Source: Microcella alkaliphila
GTDB lineage: Bacteria > Actinomycetota > Actinomycetes > Actinomycetales > Microbacteriaceae
DNA length: 64,000 nucleotides
Assembly: GCF_002355395.1 (NCBI RefSeq)
Contig: NZ_AP017315.1
Span: 2,294,001-2,358,000, forward strand
Direction: 5' to 3'
Under the pieces are notes generated by a model. That model saw only the letters and a program-made list of their open reading frames with translations, did not search any database and was not told the origin of the DNA. Shown in pieces: positions 19,380 through 27,556 of the stretch (positions within the stretch are counted from its first letter, which is position 1; each line of letters opens with the position of its first letter). A program made the position numbers and the translations under genes.

Positions 19380-19412
19380 CCGGCGGCGCACCGGCGGCGC
19401 ACCGGCGGCGCA
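19380..19412. repeat. 11-bp tandem repeat, three copies
   Basis: CCGGCGGCGCA is repeated exactly three times at 19380-19390, 19391-19401 and 19402-19412, between divergent birA and the EamA transporter; a partial fourth copy (CCGCCG) follows. Confidence 0.85.
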
Positions 19413-19432
19413 CCGCCGTGCAGACTGGACCC

Positions 19433-20389
19433 ATGCCCGGGCTCGCCTTCCTCGCCCTCGTGTCGAGCGTGCTGCTCGGCATCAGCGACTACCTCGGCGG
19501 GGCCCTCTCACGCCGCGTGCCGCTCATCATCGTCTTGCTCGGGTCGCAGGTCGTCGCCTCGATCGCGATCGCCGCCCGGCTGCTGGTCGACCCGTTTCGG
19601 GGCGACCTCGCCGACGCGGTGATGTGGGGGTCGATCGCGGGTCTCGCGCAGGCTGTCGGCGTGGCCGCGCTGTTCCGCGGGCTCGCGATCGGCACGATGG
19701 GCGTCGTCGCCCCCGTTTCAGCGCTGTCGGTGCTCGTGCCCGTGTCGGTTGGGCTCGCCACGGGTGACACGATCGGGCCGCTGCTCGGAGCCGGCCTCGC
19801 CGTCGCGGTCGTCGGCAGCGTGCTCGCCACCGGACCCGAAGTGGGGCGACCGCGCCCGCCGGCCTCGGGCGACTACGGGTACGTCGCGGGGGTGCGCAGC
19901 CGCCGGGCCATCCAGTCCATCGTGCTGGCCCTCATCGCCGCGGCAGGCTTCGGAACCTCGCAGGTCGGCCTCGCCCGCGGCGCCGCCGCCGACCTCACCA
20001 CCACACTCATCATGACCGCGGTCGTCGTGCTCGGCGTCTACATCGTCGCGCTCTCCGCGTGGATCCACGTGCGGCTGCGGGGCGCCGCCGCCAACCTGCA
20101 CCGCGGCCGACCGGCCATGCCCGCGCTCGTGCCCACGCGCATCCGGGGTCGCGATGCCGTCGCGATCGCCTCGATCGGGACGCTCGTCTACCTCGCCAAC
20201 GCCGCCTACGGAACCGCCGCGCAAGCCGGCGCCCTCAGTGTCGTCGCCGTGCTGGCGTCGCTCTACCCGGCGGTCGTGGCGCTGCTCAGCTGGCGGCTGC
20301 TCGGCGAGCGCCTGCGGGCCGTGCAGACCGCGGGTGTGGTGCTCGTGCTCGCCGGGGTCGCCGCGATCGCGGCCGGCGCCGCCGCCTAA
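19433..20389 (+). CDS. EamA/DMT-family transporter
   Basis: 318 residues from ATG 19433, where the hydrophobic sequence begins (MPGLAFLALVSSVLLGISDYLGG); the open frame further upstream is on the shadow of birA. About ten hydrophobic segments in two EamA repeats; the second ends with VVAVLASLYPAVVALLSWRLLGERL, a DMT hallmark. A hydrophilic loop of about 30 residues with YVAGVRSRR separates the halves. Probably a metabolite exporter or importer in the cytoplasmic membrane; substrate unknown. CAGACT lies six bases before the ATG. Confidence 0.85.
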   Translation: MPGLAFLALVSSVLLGISDYLGGALSRRVPLIIVLLGSQVVASIAIAARLLVDPFRGDLADAVMWGSIAGLAQAVGVAALFRGLAIGTMGVVAPVSALSVLVPVSVGLATGDTIGPLLGAGLAVAVVGSVLATGPEVGRPRPPASGDYGYVAGVRSRRAIQSIVLALIAAAGFGTSQVGLARGAAADLTTTLIMTAVVVLGVYIVALSAWIHVRLRGAAANLHRGRPAMPALVPTRIRGRDAVAIASIGTLVYLANAAYGTAAQAGALSVVAVLASLYPAVVALLSWRLLGERLRAVQTAGVVLVLAGVAAIAAGAAA

Positions 20390-21630
20390 CGACCTCGCGC
20401 CGCCGACAGCCCGGCCGGGCGCCCCGCCAGCAAGTTCTCGCTGAACTGCACGATATCGGGCACCACTGCAGGGTGACGCCGGTCATCGTCACCAAGTACA
20501 CGCACCGCGTCACGAACACGCTCGACGGTCTGAACGACCTCAGCGCGCACCACGTCAGTGCCCCCAAACTGCTCGACGATCATGTCGAGGGTGATCGCCG
20601 CGTGTCGATACTCTCCGGCGACCGCGAGGGCCACCTCACCATCGTTGCGCTGGTGGGCCAAGGGGACAGTGTCGTAACTGGGCGCCAACGACGCACCACC
20701 GTCGGGAAAATGCATTACGCCCATGTTCTTCGCGTGCGCGTCGAGGTCACCCATGGCTACCGTCAGTGCAACTCGGCGAATGAGCGCGACCCGAGCGTCG
20801 GGCCCCAAGCGGCGCTGAATCAGCTGGTCGATGCGGTCGAGAGTGACAATGCCGCCGAATCGTTGATACTTTTCGTTCCCTGAGGCGCCGAGTGCCTGAT
20901 TCATGTCTTCCTGGTGAAGGCGACCATCCGGCGCGGCCGCGTGACGATCGAATCGTTCAACCACTAGTGCCGGAACCCCGGCGATGTCGACGAGATCTGC
21001 ACTGTGCGTCGCGAGGCCCACCCTGCGCGCCAACTCGTGACCGAGCCACTCGTCGGCGAGCATCGTCGGTGTAGCCGGCGCGGCGACCTTGACGATGTGC
21101 GTCGATGCGTACCCGCCGATTGGTCGAAACCACCGGACGCCCTGCCGAACCAGCACGATTTTCTGTTGCACGCCCGCGAGCGATGTTTTGCCGAGATCAC
21201 GGAGGTTGCCGAGCGGTGCCCGTCGAACATCGTCGAGGATGCGCGCGATTTCTGTCTCAGAGACCGGCTCGAGCGACGGGTGGCGCGGCTCGGTTGGGTC
21301 GTCGACGTCCCACAGCTGAAGAGCACCGGCGACGTCGCGACCGAACCGCGCCAACAGGCCGATCGAGTCGTCCACGCGAAGCCCAGCCATCGCGGCGAGT
21401 GCCGCGCGGTTGTCACCCTCGGGCAGCAACTCGACGAACACGTTGACCCTGCGGGCGGCCCGGCGGGCCGGAGGCCGTGGAACCAGGGGAAGCGACTCAG
21501 AGACCATCGTGCTCGCGAGCCCAAAGGTCTCGATCGCGCCAGGGTCGGCGCGGAAGTCTGCTGTTCGTGGGTCCACGCCCTCGAGCCAGCCGACACGGGT
21601 TCCATACAACTCGACTGCCAGCCGTCTCAT
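20386..21630 (-). CDS. hipA: HipA-family serine/threonine kinase toxin
   Basis: 414 residues. HipA kinase motifs in order: SLAGVQQK (150-157), HIVKVA with the ATP-binding Lys (~181), ERFDR (225-229), HQEDMNQALG (239-248), catalytic loop GDLDAHAKN (294-302) and metal-binding SYDT (318-321). All catalytic residues are in place, so the toxin should be active. Known HipA toxins phosphorylate aminoacyl-tRNA synthetases (GltX in E. coli) and stall growth; the target here is not shown. ATG overlaps the hipB stop in an ATGA. Convergent with the EamA gene, ends overlapping by 4 bases. Confidence 0.93.
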   Translation of the reverse strand: MRRLAVELYGTRVGWLEGVDPRTADFRADPGAIETFGLASTMVSESLPLVPRPPARRAARRVNVFVELLPEGDNRAALAAMAGLRVDDSIGLLARFGRDVAGALQLWDVDDPTEPRHPSLEPVSETEIARILDDVRRAPLGNLRDLGKTSLAGVQQKIVLVRQGVRWFRPIGGYASTHIVKVAAPATPTMLADEWLGHELARRVGLATHSADLVDIAGVPALVVERFDRHAAAPDGRLHQEDMNQALGASGNEKYQRFGGIVTLDRIDQLIQRRLGPDARVALIRRVALTVAMGDLDAHAKNMGVMHFPDGGASLAPSYDTVPLAHQRNDGEVALAVAGEYRHAAITLDMIVEQFGGTDVVRAEVVQTVERVRDAVRVLGDDDRRHPAVVPDIVQFSENLLAGRPAGLSAARGR

Positions 21631-21899
21631 GCGTGTGTCTCGTCGTCGGCCGCCCCCGCCAACGGCGGGTCGGGTTCAGCGAACTCGGCGCTCAGGGTGA
21701 CGTCGAGCATTCGCAGTGCGCGAAACAGCCGCTCAGCGTAGAGAGTCGGCTTGCCCGCCTCGATCTCCCAGACATAGCGCTGTGAGATGCCGAGTGCGTC
21801 CGCGAACTGACGCTGCGTTAGTCCACGCGCCATCCGTGCCTGCTGCAAGATCGCGCCCAGCGTCGTTGCGTCGGGCACGCGCCCCCGATAGATCGGCAT
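21627..21899 (-). CDS. hipB: HipB-like antitoxin, XRE-family HTH
   Basis: 90 residues from ATG 21899, five bases after AAGGAG; the in-frame GTG at 21905 would lie inside that site. HTH: LGAILQQARMARGLTQRQFADALGISQRYVWEIEAGKPTLYAERLFRAL, followed by a short acidic tail (PDPPLAGAADDETHA) that may contact HipA. Antitoxin-first order and ATGA coupling to hipA are typical. Two copies of a 21-bp sequence lie 39 and 66 bases upstream and are the likely operators for autoregulation. Confidence 0.92.
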   Translation of the reverse strand: MPIYRGRVPDATTLGAILQQARMARGLTQRQFADALGISQRYVWEIEAGKPTLYAERLFRALRMLDVTLSAEFAEPDPPLAGAADDETHA

Positions 21900-21937
21900 G
21901 GACACTCCTTCAGACGATTATTTCGTAGTCAGAGTAT

Positions 21938-21985
21938 GTGATGTGAATATTATCGTCAACTGCGGTGATGTGAATATCATCGTCA
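21938..21985. promoter_or_regulatory. duplicated hipBA operator
   Basis: GTGATGTGAATAT[T/C]ATCGTCA occurs at 21938-21958 and 21965-21985, a direct repeat with 27-bp period and one mismatch. Each copy has GTGA...TCA(C) ends and an ATAT centre, an imperfect dyad. The region is strikingly A+T-rich for this genome. It lies upstream of hipB and 80 bp before the divergent carboxylase gene. Confidence 0.75.
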
Positions 21986-22054
21986 CGGGCCCCCACAGCG
22001 CAGGCGCACGTTTTTGTGCGGAACCACCAACGGCACCCCGCCCACCCCGGTGGA

Positions 22055-22066
22055 TAGGCTGACACG
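22055..22066 (+). promoter_or_regulatory. leaderless promoter of the carboxylase beta gene
   Basis: TAGGCT at 22055-22060, six bases before GTG 22067. Confidence 0.6.
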
Positions 22067-23665
22067 GTGACCGACGAGACCCCCGCCCCCGACCTGTCGA
22101 CCACGGCCGGCAAGATCGCCGACCTGAAGCGTCGTTACCACGAGGCCGTGACCGCCGCCGGTGAGGCCGCGATCGAGAAGCAGCACGCCAAGGGCAAGCT
22201 GACCGCCCGCGAGCGCATCGAGCAGCTGCTCGACCACGGCAGTTTCGTCGAGCTCGACGAGTTCGTGCGGCACCGCACGCACGCCTTCGGCATGGACGCC
22301 AAGCGCCCTTACGGGGACTCGGTCGTTACCGGCACCGGCACGATTCACGGTCGCCAGGTCGCCGTCTACAGCCAAGACTTCACGATCTTCGGCGGCTCGC
22401 TCGGCGAGGTTGCCGGCGAAAAGATCATCAAGGTCATGGAGCTCGCCATCAAGACGGGTGTGCCGATCATCGGCATCCTCGACTCGGGTGGGGCGCGCAT
22501 CCAGGAGGGCGTCGTCGCTCTCGGCAAGTACGGCGAGATCTTCCGGCGCAACACGGCTGCCAGCGGCGTGATCCCCCAGATCTCGATCATCTGCGGCCCG
22601 GCTGCCGGTGGTGCGGTGTACTCGCCCGCCCTCACCGACTTCGTCATCATGGTCGACAAGACCAGCCAAATGTTCGTCACCGGGCCCGACGTGATCAAGA
22701 CCGTCACGGGCGAAGACGTCGGCATGGAGGAGCTCGGCGGCGCGCTCACCCACAACCGCACCTCGGGCGTCAGCCACTACCTGGCCCAGGACGAGCACGA
22801 CGCGTTCGACTACGCGCGCGCCCTGCTCAGCTACCTGCCCGACAACAACCTCGCCGAGCTGCCCCAATACGAGTCGCACGCCGAGCTTGAGATCACCGAC
22901 GCCGACCGGCGCCTCAACACCATGGTGCCCGACAGCCCCAACCAGCCGTACGACGTGCTCGACATCATCGACCACGTCGTTGACGAGGGCTCTTTCCTCG
23001 AAGTGCAGCCGCTGTTCGCGCCCAACATCGTCATCGGCTTCGCCCGCGTCGAGGGCCGCAGCGTCGGCGTGATCGCCAACCAGCCGAACGCCATGGCCGG
23101 CACCCTCAACATCGACGCCGGCGAGAAGGCGGCCCGCTTCGTGCGCTTCTGCGACGCGTTCTCGATCCCGATCGTGACCCTCGTCGACGTGCCCGGCTAC
23201 CTGCCCGGCACCGACCAGGAGTGGACGGGCGTCATCCGCCGCGGCGCCAAGCTCCTGTACGCCTACGCCGAGGCGACCGTTCCGCTGGTGACGGTCATCA
23301 CGCGCAAGGCCTACGGCGGCGCCTACATCGTCATGGGCTCGAAGCAGCTCGGCGCCGACATGAACCTCGCCTGGCCGACCGCCGAAATCGCGGTCATGGG
23401 CGGACAGGGCGCGGTGAACATCCTCTACCGCAACGAGATCAAGGCGGCCGAGGCGAACGGCGAAGACGTCGCCGCCGTGCGCACGCGGCTGGCGAACGAG
23501 TACACCTACAACGTCGCGAGCCCGTTCCTCGCGGCCGAGCGCGGCGAGATCGACGGCATCATCGAGCCGGCGGCCACCCGCGCGGCGATCATCAAGGCGC
23601 TGCGGGCCCTGAAGGGCAAGCGCGCGAGCCTGCCGCCGAAGAAGCACGGAAACATTCCGCTGTGA
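22067..23665 (+). CDS. accD: acyl-CoA (propionyl/acetyl-CoA) carboxylase, carboxyltransferase beta subunit
   Basis: 532 residues, single-chain carboxyltransferase of the PccB/AccD5 type. [95 protein letters not shown] and [16 protein letters not shown] are conserved; the two G-rich oxyanion loops (GGAR, GAA/GGA) are intact. It transfers the carboxyl group from carboxybiotin to acyl-CoA. Partners: the epsilon subunit directly downstream (GTGA overlap) and the alpha subunit at 29668. Acetyl- versus propionyl-CoA preference depends on a residue I did not try to assign. Confidence 0.94.
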   Translation: MTDETPAPDLSTTAGKIADLKRRYHEAVTAAGEAAIEKQHAKGKLTARERIEQLLDHGSFVELDEFVRHRTHAFGMDAKRPYGDSVVTGTGTIHGRQVAVYSQDFTIFGGSLGEVAGEKIIKVMELAIKTGVPIIGILDSGGARIQEGVVALGKYGEIFRRNTAASGVIPQISIICGPAAGGAVYSPALTDFVIMVDKTSQMFVTGPDVIKTVTGEDVGMEELGGALTHNRTSGVSHYLAQDEHDAFDYARALLSYLPDNNLAELPQYESHAELEITDADRRLNTMVPDSPNQPYDVLDIIDHVVDEGSFLEVQPLFAPNIVIGFARVEGRSVGVIANQPNAMAGTLNIDAGEKAARFVRFCDAFSIPIVTLVDVPGYLPGTDQEWTGVIRRGAKLLYAYAEATVPLVTVITRKAYGGAYIVMGSKQLGADMNLAWPTAEIAVMGGQGAVNILYRNEIKAAEANGEDVAAVRTRLANEYTYNVASPFLAAERGEIDGIIEPAATRAAIIKALRALKGKRASLPPKKHGNIPL

Positions 23666-23940
23666 CCGACACCAGCGACACCACTCGGGATGCTCGGGGC
23701 GCGTCCGACGACGACGCTGCCGTCGCGCCCGCCCTCCGCTTCGTCTCGGGCCATCCGACCGACGAGGAGGTGGCGGCCGTGCAGGTCGTCATCGCCGCGG
23801 TTGCGGCCGAGCGTGCGGCGCGGGGCGCCGAGCGGGTGGCGCCGCCCGTCAACCTGTGGGAGCGCAGCGCCCGCGCGATGCGCGCGCCGCTCATGGCTGG
23901 TCCCGGCCGCTGGCGCGAGTCTCGCGGCCTGCGCAGCTGA
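23662..23940 (+). CDS. accE: acyl-CoA carboxylase epsilon subunit
   Basis: 92 residues from GTG 23662, overlapping the beta-subunit stop. Polar N-terminus, then [23 protein letters not shown], the conserved core of the ACC_epsilon family, and [27 protein letters not shown], the usual Trp-rich tail. In Streptomyces and mycobacteria this small subunit stabilises the alpha-beta complex and raises its activity. Too short and too poorly conserved to be found easily; the position directly after the beta gene is diagnostic. Confidence 0.88.
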   Translation: MTDTSDTTRDARGASDDDAAVAPALRFVSGHPTDEEVAAVQVVIAAVAAERAARGAERVAPPVNLWERSARAMRAPLMAGPGRWRESRGLRS

Positions 23941-24001
23941 CGACGGTTTCCGTCGCCCGGAGATCCCCGCGAGACCGGGATATTTCGGGCCCAAACGACG
24001 A

Positions 24002-24026
24002 ATTCCGAAGGTTTTTGCTTCGGAAT
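24002..24026. repeat. perfect hairpin after accE
   Basis: ATTCCGAAG (24002-24010) and CTTCGGAAT (24018-24026) with loop GTTTTTG. It follows accE by 60 bases and could contribute to transcript end formation, but no T-tract follows the stem. Confidence 0.6.
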
Positions 24027-24061
24027 CAGTTGTGTTCCGTGGGAGCGTGCACACTTTCGCC

Positions 24062-24193
24062 CCCTGTGGAGAACTTTGTCCCCCGAAATTCGCGGCGAAG
24101 GGCCGGAAATGCCCCCTAACGGGGGGTTCTTGTCCCCCAATCGGCCGCAAAATGTCCCCCACATGTCCCCCCAAATGCCGACTTTCCACAGGG
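24062..24193. repeat. 132-bp C-tract region bounded by 9-bp inverted repeats
   Basis: CCCTGTGGA (24062-24070) and TCCACAGGG (24185-24193) are perfect inverted repeats resembling DnaA boxes (TTCTCCACA on the minus strand at the left). Between them are runs of five or six C at about 24060, 24080, 24112, 24134, 24156 and 24167, four of them preceded by TGT. A G6 run at 24121-24126 can pair with the C5 on either side. On the minus strand these are repeated G-tracts. No coding frame here. Function unknown. Confidence 0.6.
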
Positions 24194-24204
24194 TTGCGGG
24201 GTTG

Positions 24205-24366
24205 GCACACTAGAGGCACTCGATAGTGCATTACGCACATCGCCCGTCTCGATCCATTGGGTATGAGATCGATGATTGGGGGGCGAGTAAGCGACGCATT
24301 CGGGTTGCGTCACTCACTCGATTATGAGGGGCCGGAGATGGGTACTCCGGCCCCTCAATCTTTTTC
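24205..24366 (+). ncRNA. candidate structured small RNA ending in a rho-independent terminator
   Basis: Between two convergent genes there is a stretch with three consecutive hairpins. Hairpin 1: CGCCC (24241-24245) with GGGCG (24281-24285), enclosing TCGATC/GATCGA. Hairpin 2: CGAGT (24284-24288) with ACTCG (24316-24320), enclosing GACGCA/TGCGTC (24293-24298 and 24306-24311). Hairpin 3 is a strong terminator. TTGGCA at 24205 could be a -35 element. Because the protein genes on both sides point inward, a terminator preceded by folded sequence is best explained as an independent RNA gene on the plus strand. The family was not recognised; it could also be the structured 3' end of the accD-accE transcript. 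Confidence 0.45.
24326..24366 (+). terminator. rho-independent terminator
   Basis: GAGGGGCCGGAG (24326-24337), loop ATGGGTA, CTCCGGCCCCTC (24345-24356), then AATCTTTTT. A 12-bp perfect stem with a T-tract on the plus strand. Confidence 0.85.
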
Positions 24367-24419
24367 GGGGCCCAGCGCCCGCGGTCCGCAGACGTGACAC
24401 CGGCCGAACGCCGGAGCGT

Positions 24420-25457
24420 TCACACCGGCTTCGGAATCTCCATCCAGAGGTCGACCTCGTCGTCGTCACCCTCTTCGTCGTCGCTACCCAACTCGCTCGC
24501 GCTCGCATCCCCCGCGGGGGTCAACCCGACCACGGTGATGGCCGTCGCCGAGTCGGCGGGAGCCGTACGGGCGATGATGCGCATCGCCTGCGTCTGCGCG
24601 ATCGCCTCAGCCAACTCGGTAAGAGCGCCATCCATGCTCGCCTCGTCGACGTCGTCCAGGCCGCCCTCGTCGAAGAGCGTCACGACAGCGCCGCGGCGGC
24701 GAGCATCCAGCACCGCTTGGCGAACGCTGTCGTTCAAGAGGCGGCGACCGCGAATCTCATCACGGATGCCCGCCTCCAGGTACTGGCATTCGCGACGCTC
24801 CTCGTCGGTGAGGTCGCCCTGGCGCTCGGCAATGAGCCGCAGCATCGGCAGCGCCCGGTCCGTCGTGGTGCTGAGGCGCACCTGCCGCTCCGTGAGGTGC
24901 GCGTCTTGAGCCGCCTGCCAGTTGGTGGCCTCGCGCTCCGCCTCGGCAAATTGCAGGGCATCACGGCTTGCGGAGGCGAGCGCGCGCGACAGGATGTGCG
25001 CGATGGCGACCCACACCACGCTGCCGATCACGCCGATGCCGATCACGGCGCCGAAACCGCCCCACACGATCGTGTGGATCACGAGAGTGGCGATGCCCGC
25101 CCACGCGAACAGGTGACGGCGACGCGTCGAGGTGATCGTCATGAGCGTGCCCACCGCGGCGACGTACCAGGTGGCGTACCCGAGCCCACCCGGCCGTTCA
25201 AGATCGAGCACGGGCGCGATCAGCAACGGAAGCGCTGCGCACACCAGCACGTTGATGGCGGCCAGCCACGTCGGCATGCGCTCCGGTTGACCGGGCGACA
25301 GGCTGACGGCCGTCGCCGCCACATAAAGCACCATGGCGGCGAGAACCGGCAGGGGGTTCGACGGCACGTCGATCGTGTACAGGCCGAGGATGACGTGGTA
25401 GCCCGAGAACACCGCCGCAAGCGAGACGATCAGGGAGCGGGGGACACCGATTCTCAT
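24420..25457 (-). CDS. membrane protein with degenerate histidine-kinase-like cytoplasmic domain
   Basis: 345 residues from ATG 25457, overlapping the stop of the histidine kinase (ATGA); the longer open frame is the shadow of that kinase. Five to six hydrophobic segments in the first 165 residues, then a helical region (ALQFAEAEREATNWQAAQDAHL) and a C-terminal domain with RPMLRL-like and YLEAGIRDEIRGRRLLNDSVRQAVLDARRRGAVVTL stretches that resemble the end of NarL-type kinases. I see no H-box His, N-box or glycine-rich ATP loop, and the acidic tail (GSDDEEGDDDEVD) is unusual. It may be an auxiliary sensor for the adjacent two-component pair. Confidence 0.7.
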   Translation of the reverse strand: MRIGVPRSLIVSLAAVFSGYHVILGLYTIDVPSNPLPVLAAMVLYVAATAVSLSPGQPERMPTWLAAINVLVCAALPLLIAPVLDLERPGGLGYATWYVAAVGTLMTITSTRRRHLFAWAGIATLVIHTIVWGGFGAVIGIGVIGSVVWVAIAHILSRALASASRDALQFAEAEREATNWQAAQDAHLTERQVRLSTTTDRALPMLRLIAERQGDLTDEERRECQYLEAGIRDEIRGRRLLNDSVRQAVLDARRRGAVVTLFDEGGLDDVDEASMDGALTELAEAIAQTQAMRIIARTAPADSATAITVVGLTPAGDASASELGSDDEEGDDDEVDLWMEIPKPV

Positions 25458-26785
25458 GCGTCGCCCCCGTCGCCGGCCGCCGCGCCGGAGTCGCCCGCGT
25501 CGGGATCGAATGGCACAGGGCGCGTCGCCGCGGGCCAGCGCAGGGTGACCGTCGTGCCCTGCCCGGGGGTGCTCACCACCTCGGCCTCGCCGCCCCCGCT
25601 CGCGGTGCGCTCGACGATCGAGCGACGCACGCCGAGTCGCTCCTGCGGCACGGCGGCCGCGTCGAACCCGGCCCCCGCGTCGCCGACGACGATCTCGATA
25701 TGGCCGGCTCGCGCACCGGTGATATGCAGCCAGCGCTTTACCTCGGGGCCGCCGGCGTGCTGGGTGCTGTTGACCATGGCCTGCACAGCGGCGGAATAGA
25801 GCGACTCGGCGGTTCCCGCGGGAATAACCCGAGCATCCACGCTGCGCAGCCGCACCGAGAAGGTGACGGGCATGCTGCGTGCCGCCTCGCCGATGCGGTC
25901 GGCTAGCTGGCGGAAGCGCACGGTCGAACCGTCGTCGGGAGTGACGAGGGCGGCGTCCTCGAGGTGGCGTATCGCATCGGCCGCCATCTGCCCGGCGAGC
26001 TTCTTCTCGCGACCCTCGGCTGCGCGCGCCGCCGTCAACAGGGTCGTTAACACGCTGTCGTGCACGATCGCGTCCACCTGCACGCGCTCGACCTCGGTCG
26101 CGTGCTGACGCACCGCGCGCGAGTAGCGGCTGAGCGCGGTCTGCTGGGCGGAGTCGACGTTCGAGGCGGCCACCCGCAACATCGTCACGATGACGAGCAC
26201 GGCGGCGCCCAAGATGATCGCGTACACCGCGTTGAAGAACCCCAGCTCGACCGGGCCGGTGCCCCCCTGCGGCAGCGCGCGGATCACGCCGTACATGAGC
26301 GGAACGACGACGAGGTAGATCGTCGCCGCGCGCGTGCGGAACCCGATCGCGGCGGCCGCTGTTGCCACCGTCGTGAGTTGGTACAGCCAGTGGTCGCCGG
26401 CCTGCACCTGCTCGACGTCGGCGACGAACATCGGCCAGGTCACGAGCGCCGCGATGTAGACGAACGCGACGACGCGCGCCGCGCCGACCACGAACCGTTT
26501 CGCGATGGCGCACAGCAGTGAGAAGACGAGCGAGGCGTAGACGAGCGGAATCGCGGTCGCCGCCCACGCCGGCTCGGCGTAGGCGTACTGCTCGAGCACG
26601 GCGGGGATCGCCTGAGCGCCGAACACGATGCCGAAGCCGGCGACCGCGCGCGACAGGATCGTGTCGACCCGGCGGCGGCTGAGCGGCGCGAGCGGCGCCT
26701 TCATGTCGGGCAGGGACCGTGGCGCCTGGACGATGGCCCTCGTGAGCCCGGATGGACGATCCGGGTTAGTCGGTGTCGTCGTCAT
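25454..26785 (-). CDS. sensor histidine kinase (NarL/UhpB type)
   Basis: 443 residues from ATG 26785, which overlaps the 3' end of the response regulator by 20 bases. About seven to eight membrane segments (residues 50-230), then the dimerisation/phosphoacceptor helix DAIVHDSVLTTLLTAAR with the HD motif, and an ATPase domain: AMVNSTQHAGG (N-box), GDAGAGFD (G1), LGVRRSIVERTASGGG (G2) and GQGTTVTLRWP. Should autophosphorylate and pass phosphate to the regulator at 26766. Signal unknown; the integral membrane sensor suggests a membrane or envelope cue. Confidence 0.9.
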   Translation of the reverse strand: MTTTPTNPDRPSGLTRAIVQAPRSLPDMKAPLAPLSRRRVDTILSRAVAGFGIVFGAQAIPAVLEQYAYAEPAWAATAIPLVYASLVFSLLCAIAKRFVVGAARVVAFVYIAALVTWPMFVADVEQVQAGDHWLYQLTTVATAAAAIGFRTRAATIYLVVVPLMYGVIRALPQGGTGPVELGFFNAVYAIILGAAVLVIVTMLRVAASNVDSAQQTALSRYSRAVRQHATEVERVQVDAIVHDSVLTTLLTAARAAEGREKKLAGQMAADAIRHLEDAALVTPDDGSTVRFRQLADRIGEAARSMPVTFSVRLRSVDARVIPAGTAESLYSAAVQAMVNSTQHAGGPEVKRWLHITGARAGHIEIVVGDAGAGFDAAAVPQERLGVRRSIVERTASGGGEAEVVSTPGQGTTVTLRWPAATRPVPFDPDAGDSGAAAGDGGDA

Positions 26786-27443
26786 CCGTGTCGAGCCCGG
26801 GCAGGATTCCGTCTTCGACCGCGCGACGCAGCAGGTCGACCTTGGTCGGCGCGGGGCGCCCCACCTCGACATACTTCTGACGGATGCGGTCGAGATATTC
26901 GCGTGCGGTCGCGTAGCCGATACCGAGCTGCTGCGCGGCGAGCTTCAGCGGCAGGCCGCTCGCGTACAGGTGCAGGATCTCGCGCTCACGGCGACCGAGC
27001 TGCGCCTTCGCGAAGTCGCGGTCAGCGTCGATGGCGCTCGCCCACTCGAGGTTGTTCAGCACCTCGCCGCGGGCGACCGTCTCGGCCGCCTGAATCACCG
27101 TGCGGGTACTCGACGCCTTCGGGATCACGCCCGCAGCGCCAGCGGCGAGCGCCTCGCGCACGAGCGCGACACGGTCGGCAATCGAGTGCACGAGCACCGC
27201 GGCACCGAGGGTCTGCACGTCTTTGACGTTCTCGGTGACGCTCGACCCGTCGCCGAGGCTCAGGTCGAGCACCACGACGTCGACCTCGCGCCCGGCCAGA
27301 CCCTCCTGCAACTCGGCCACCGTCGCGGCGGCGAGCACGAACTCGAAGCCGGCGTTCGTGAAGGCGGCCTGCAAGCCCAGACGCACCGATTCGTGGTCGT
27401 CAACGACCGCGACTCGATGCTGCCTATCGTGCGAACCGGCCAC
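26766..27443 (-). CDS. response regulator, LuxR/NarL-type
   Basis: 225 residues from GTG 27443. Receiver domain: VAVVDDHESVRLG, phosphoacceptor in VVVLDLSLGDG, LVHSIAD and GVIPKASS (the conserved Lys). C-terminal HTH: GRREREILHLYASGLPLKLAAQQLGIGYATAREYLDRIRQKY, slightly degenerate in the first half but complete. First gene of a regulator-kinase-membrane protein run with overlapping ends, so expressed as one unit. A TACCAT box about 75 bases upstream may be its -10 element; otherwise the start is uncertain. Confidence 0.88.
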   Translation of the reverse strand: MAGSHDRQHRVAVVDDHESVRLGLQAAFTNAGFEFVLAAATVAELQEGLAGREVDVVVLDLSLGDGSSVTENVKDVQTLGAAVLVHSIADRVALVREALAAGAAGVIPKASSTRTVIQAAETVARGEVLNNLEWASAIDADRDFAKAQLGRREREILHLYASGLPLKLAAQQLGIGYATAREYLDRIRQKYVEVGRPAPTKVDLLRRAVEDGILPGLDTDDDDTD

Positions 27444-27556
27444 GCGAATTACCTGACTGTCGAAGATCCTGAACCGCGCGTCTGGAGTCGTGCGTACCCG
27501 GCGCGGTCGTTCGGGTCCGACGCCGCTATGGTAGCGGGGAGGTGCGTGTGCCCGCG

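Noticed and set aside
20386..21905. HipA as a broken or truncated toxin
   Set aside because: All kinase motifs and the full length of about 414 residues are present.
24420..26567. A single 715-residue protein on the minus strand
   Set aside because: The upstream half is an off-frame reading of the histidine kinase; the real gene starts at ATG 25457, overlapping the kinase stop.
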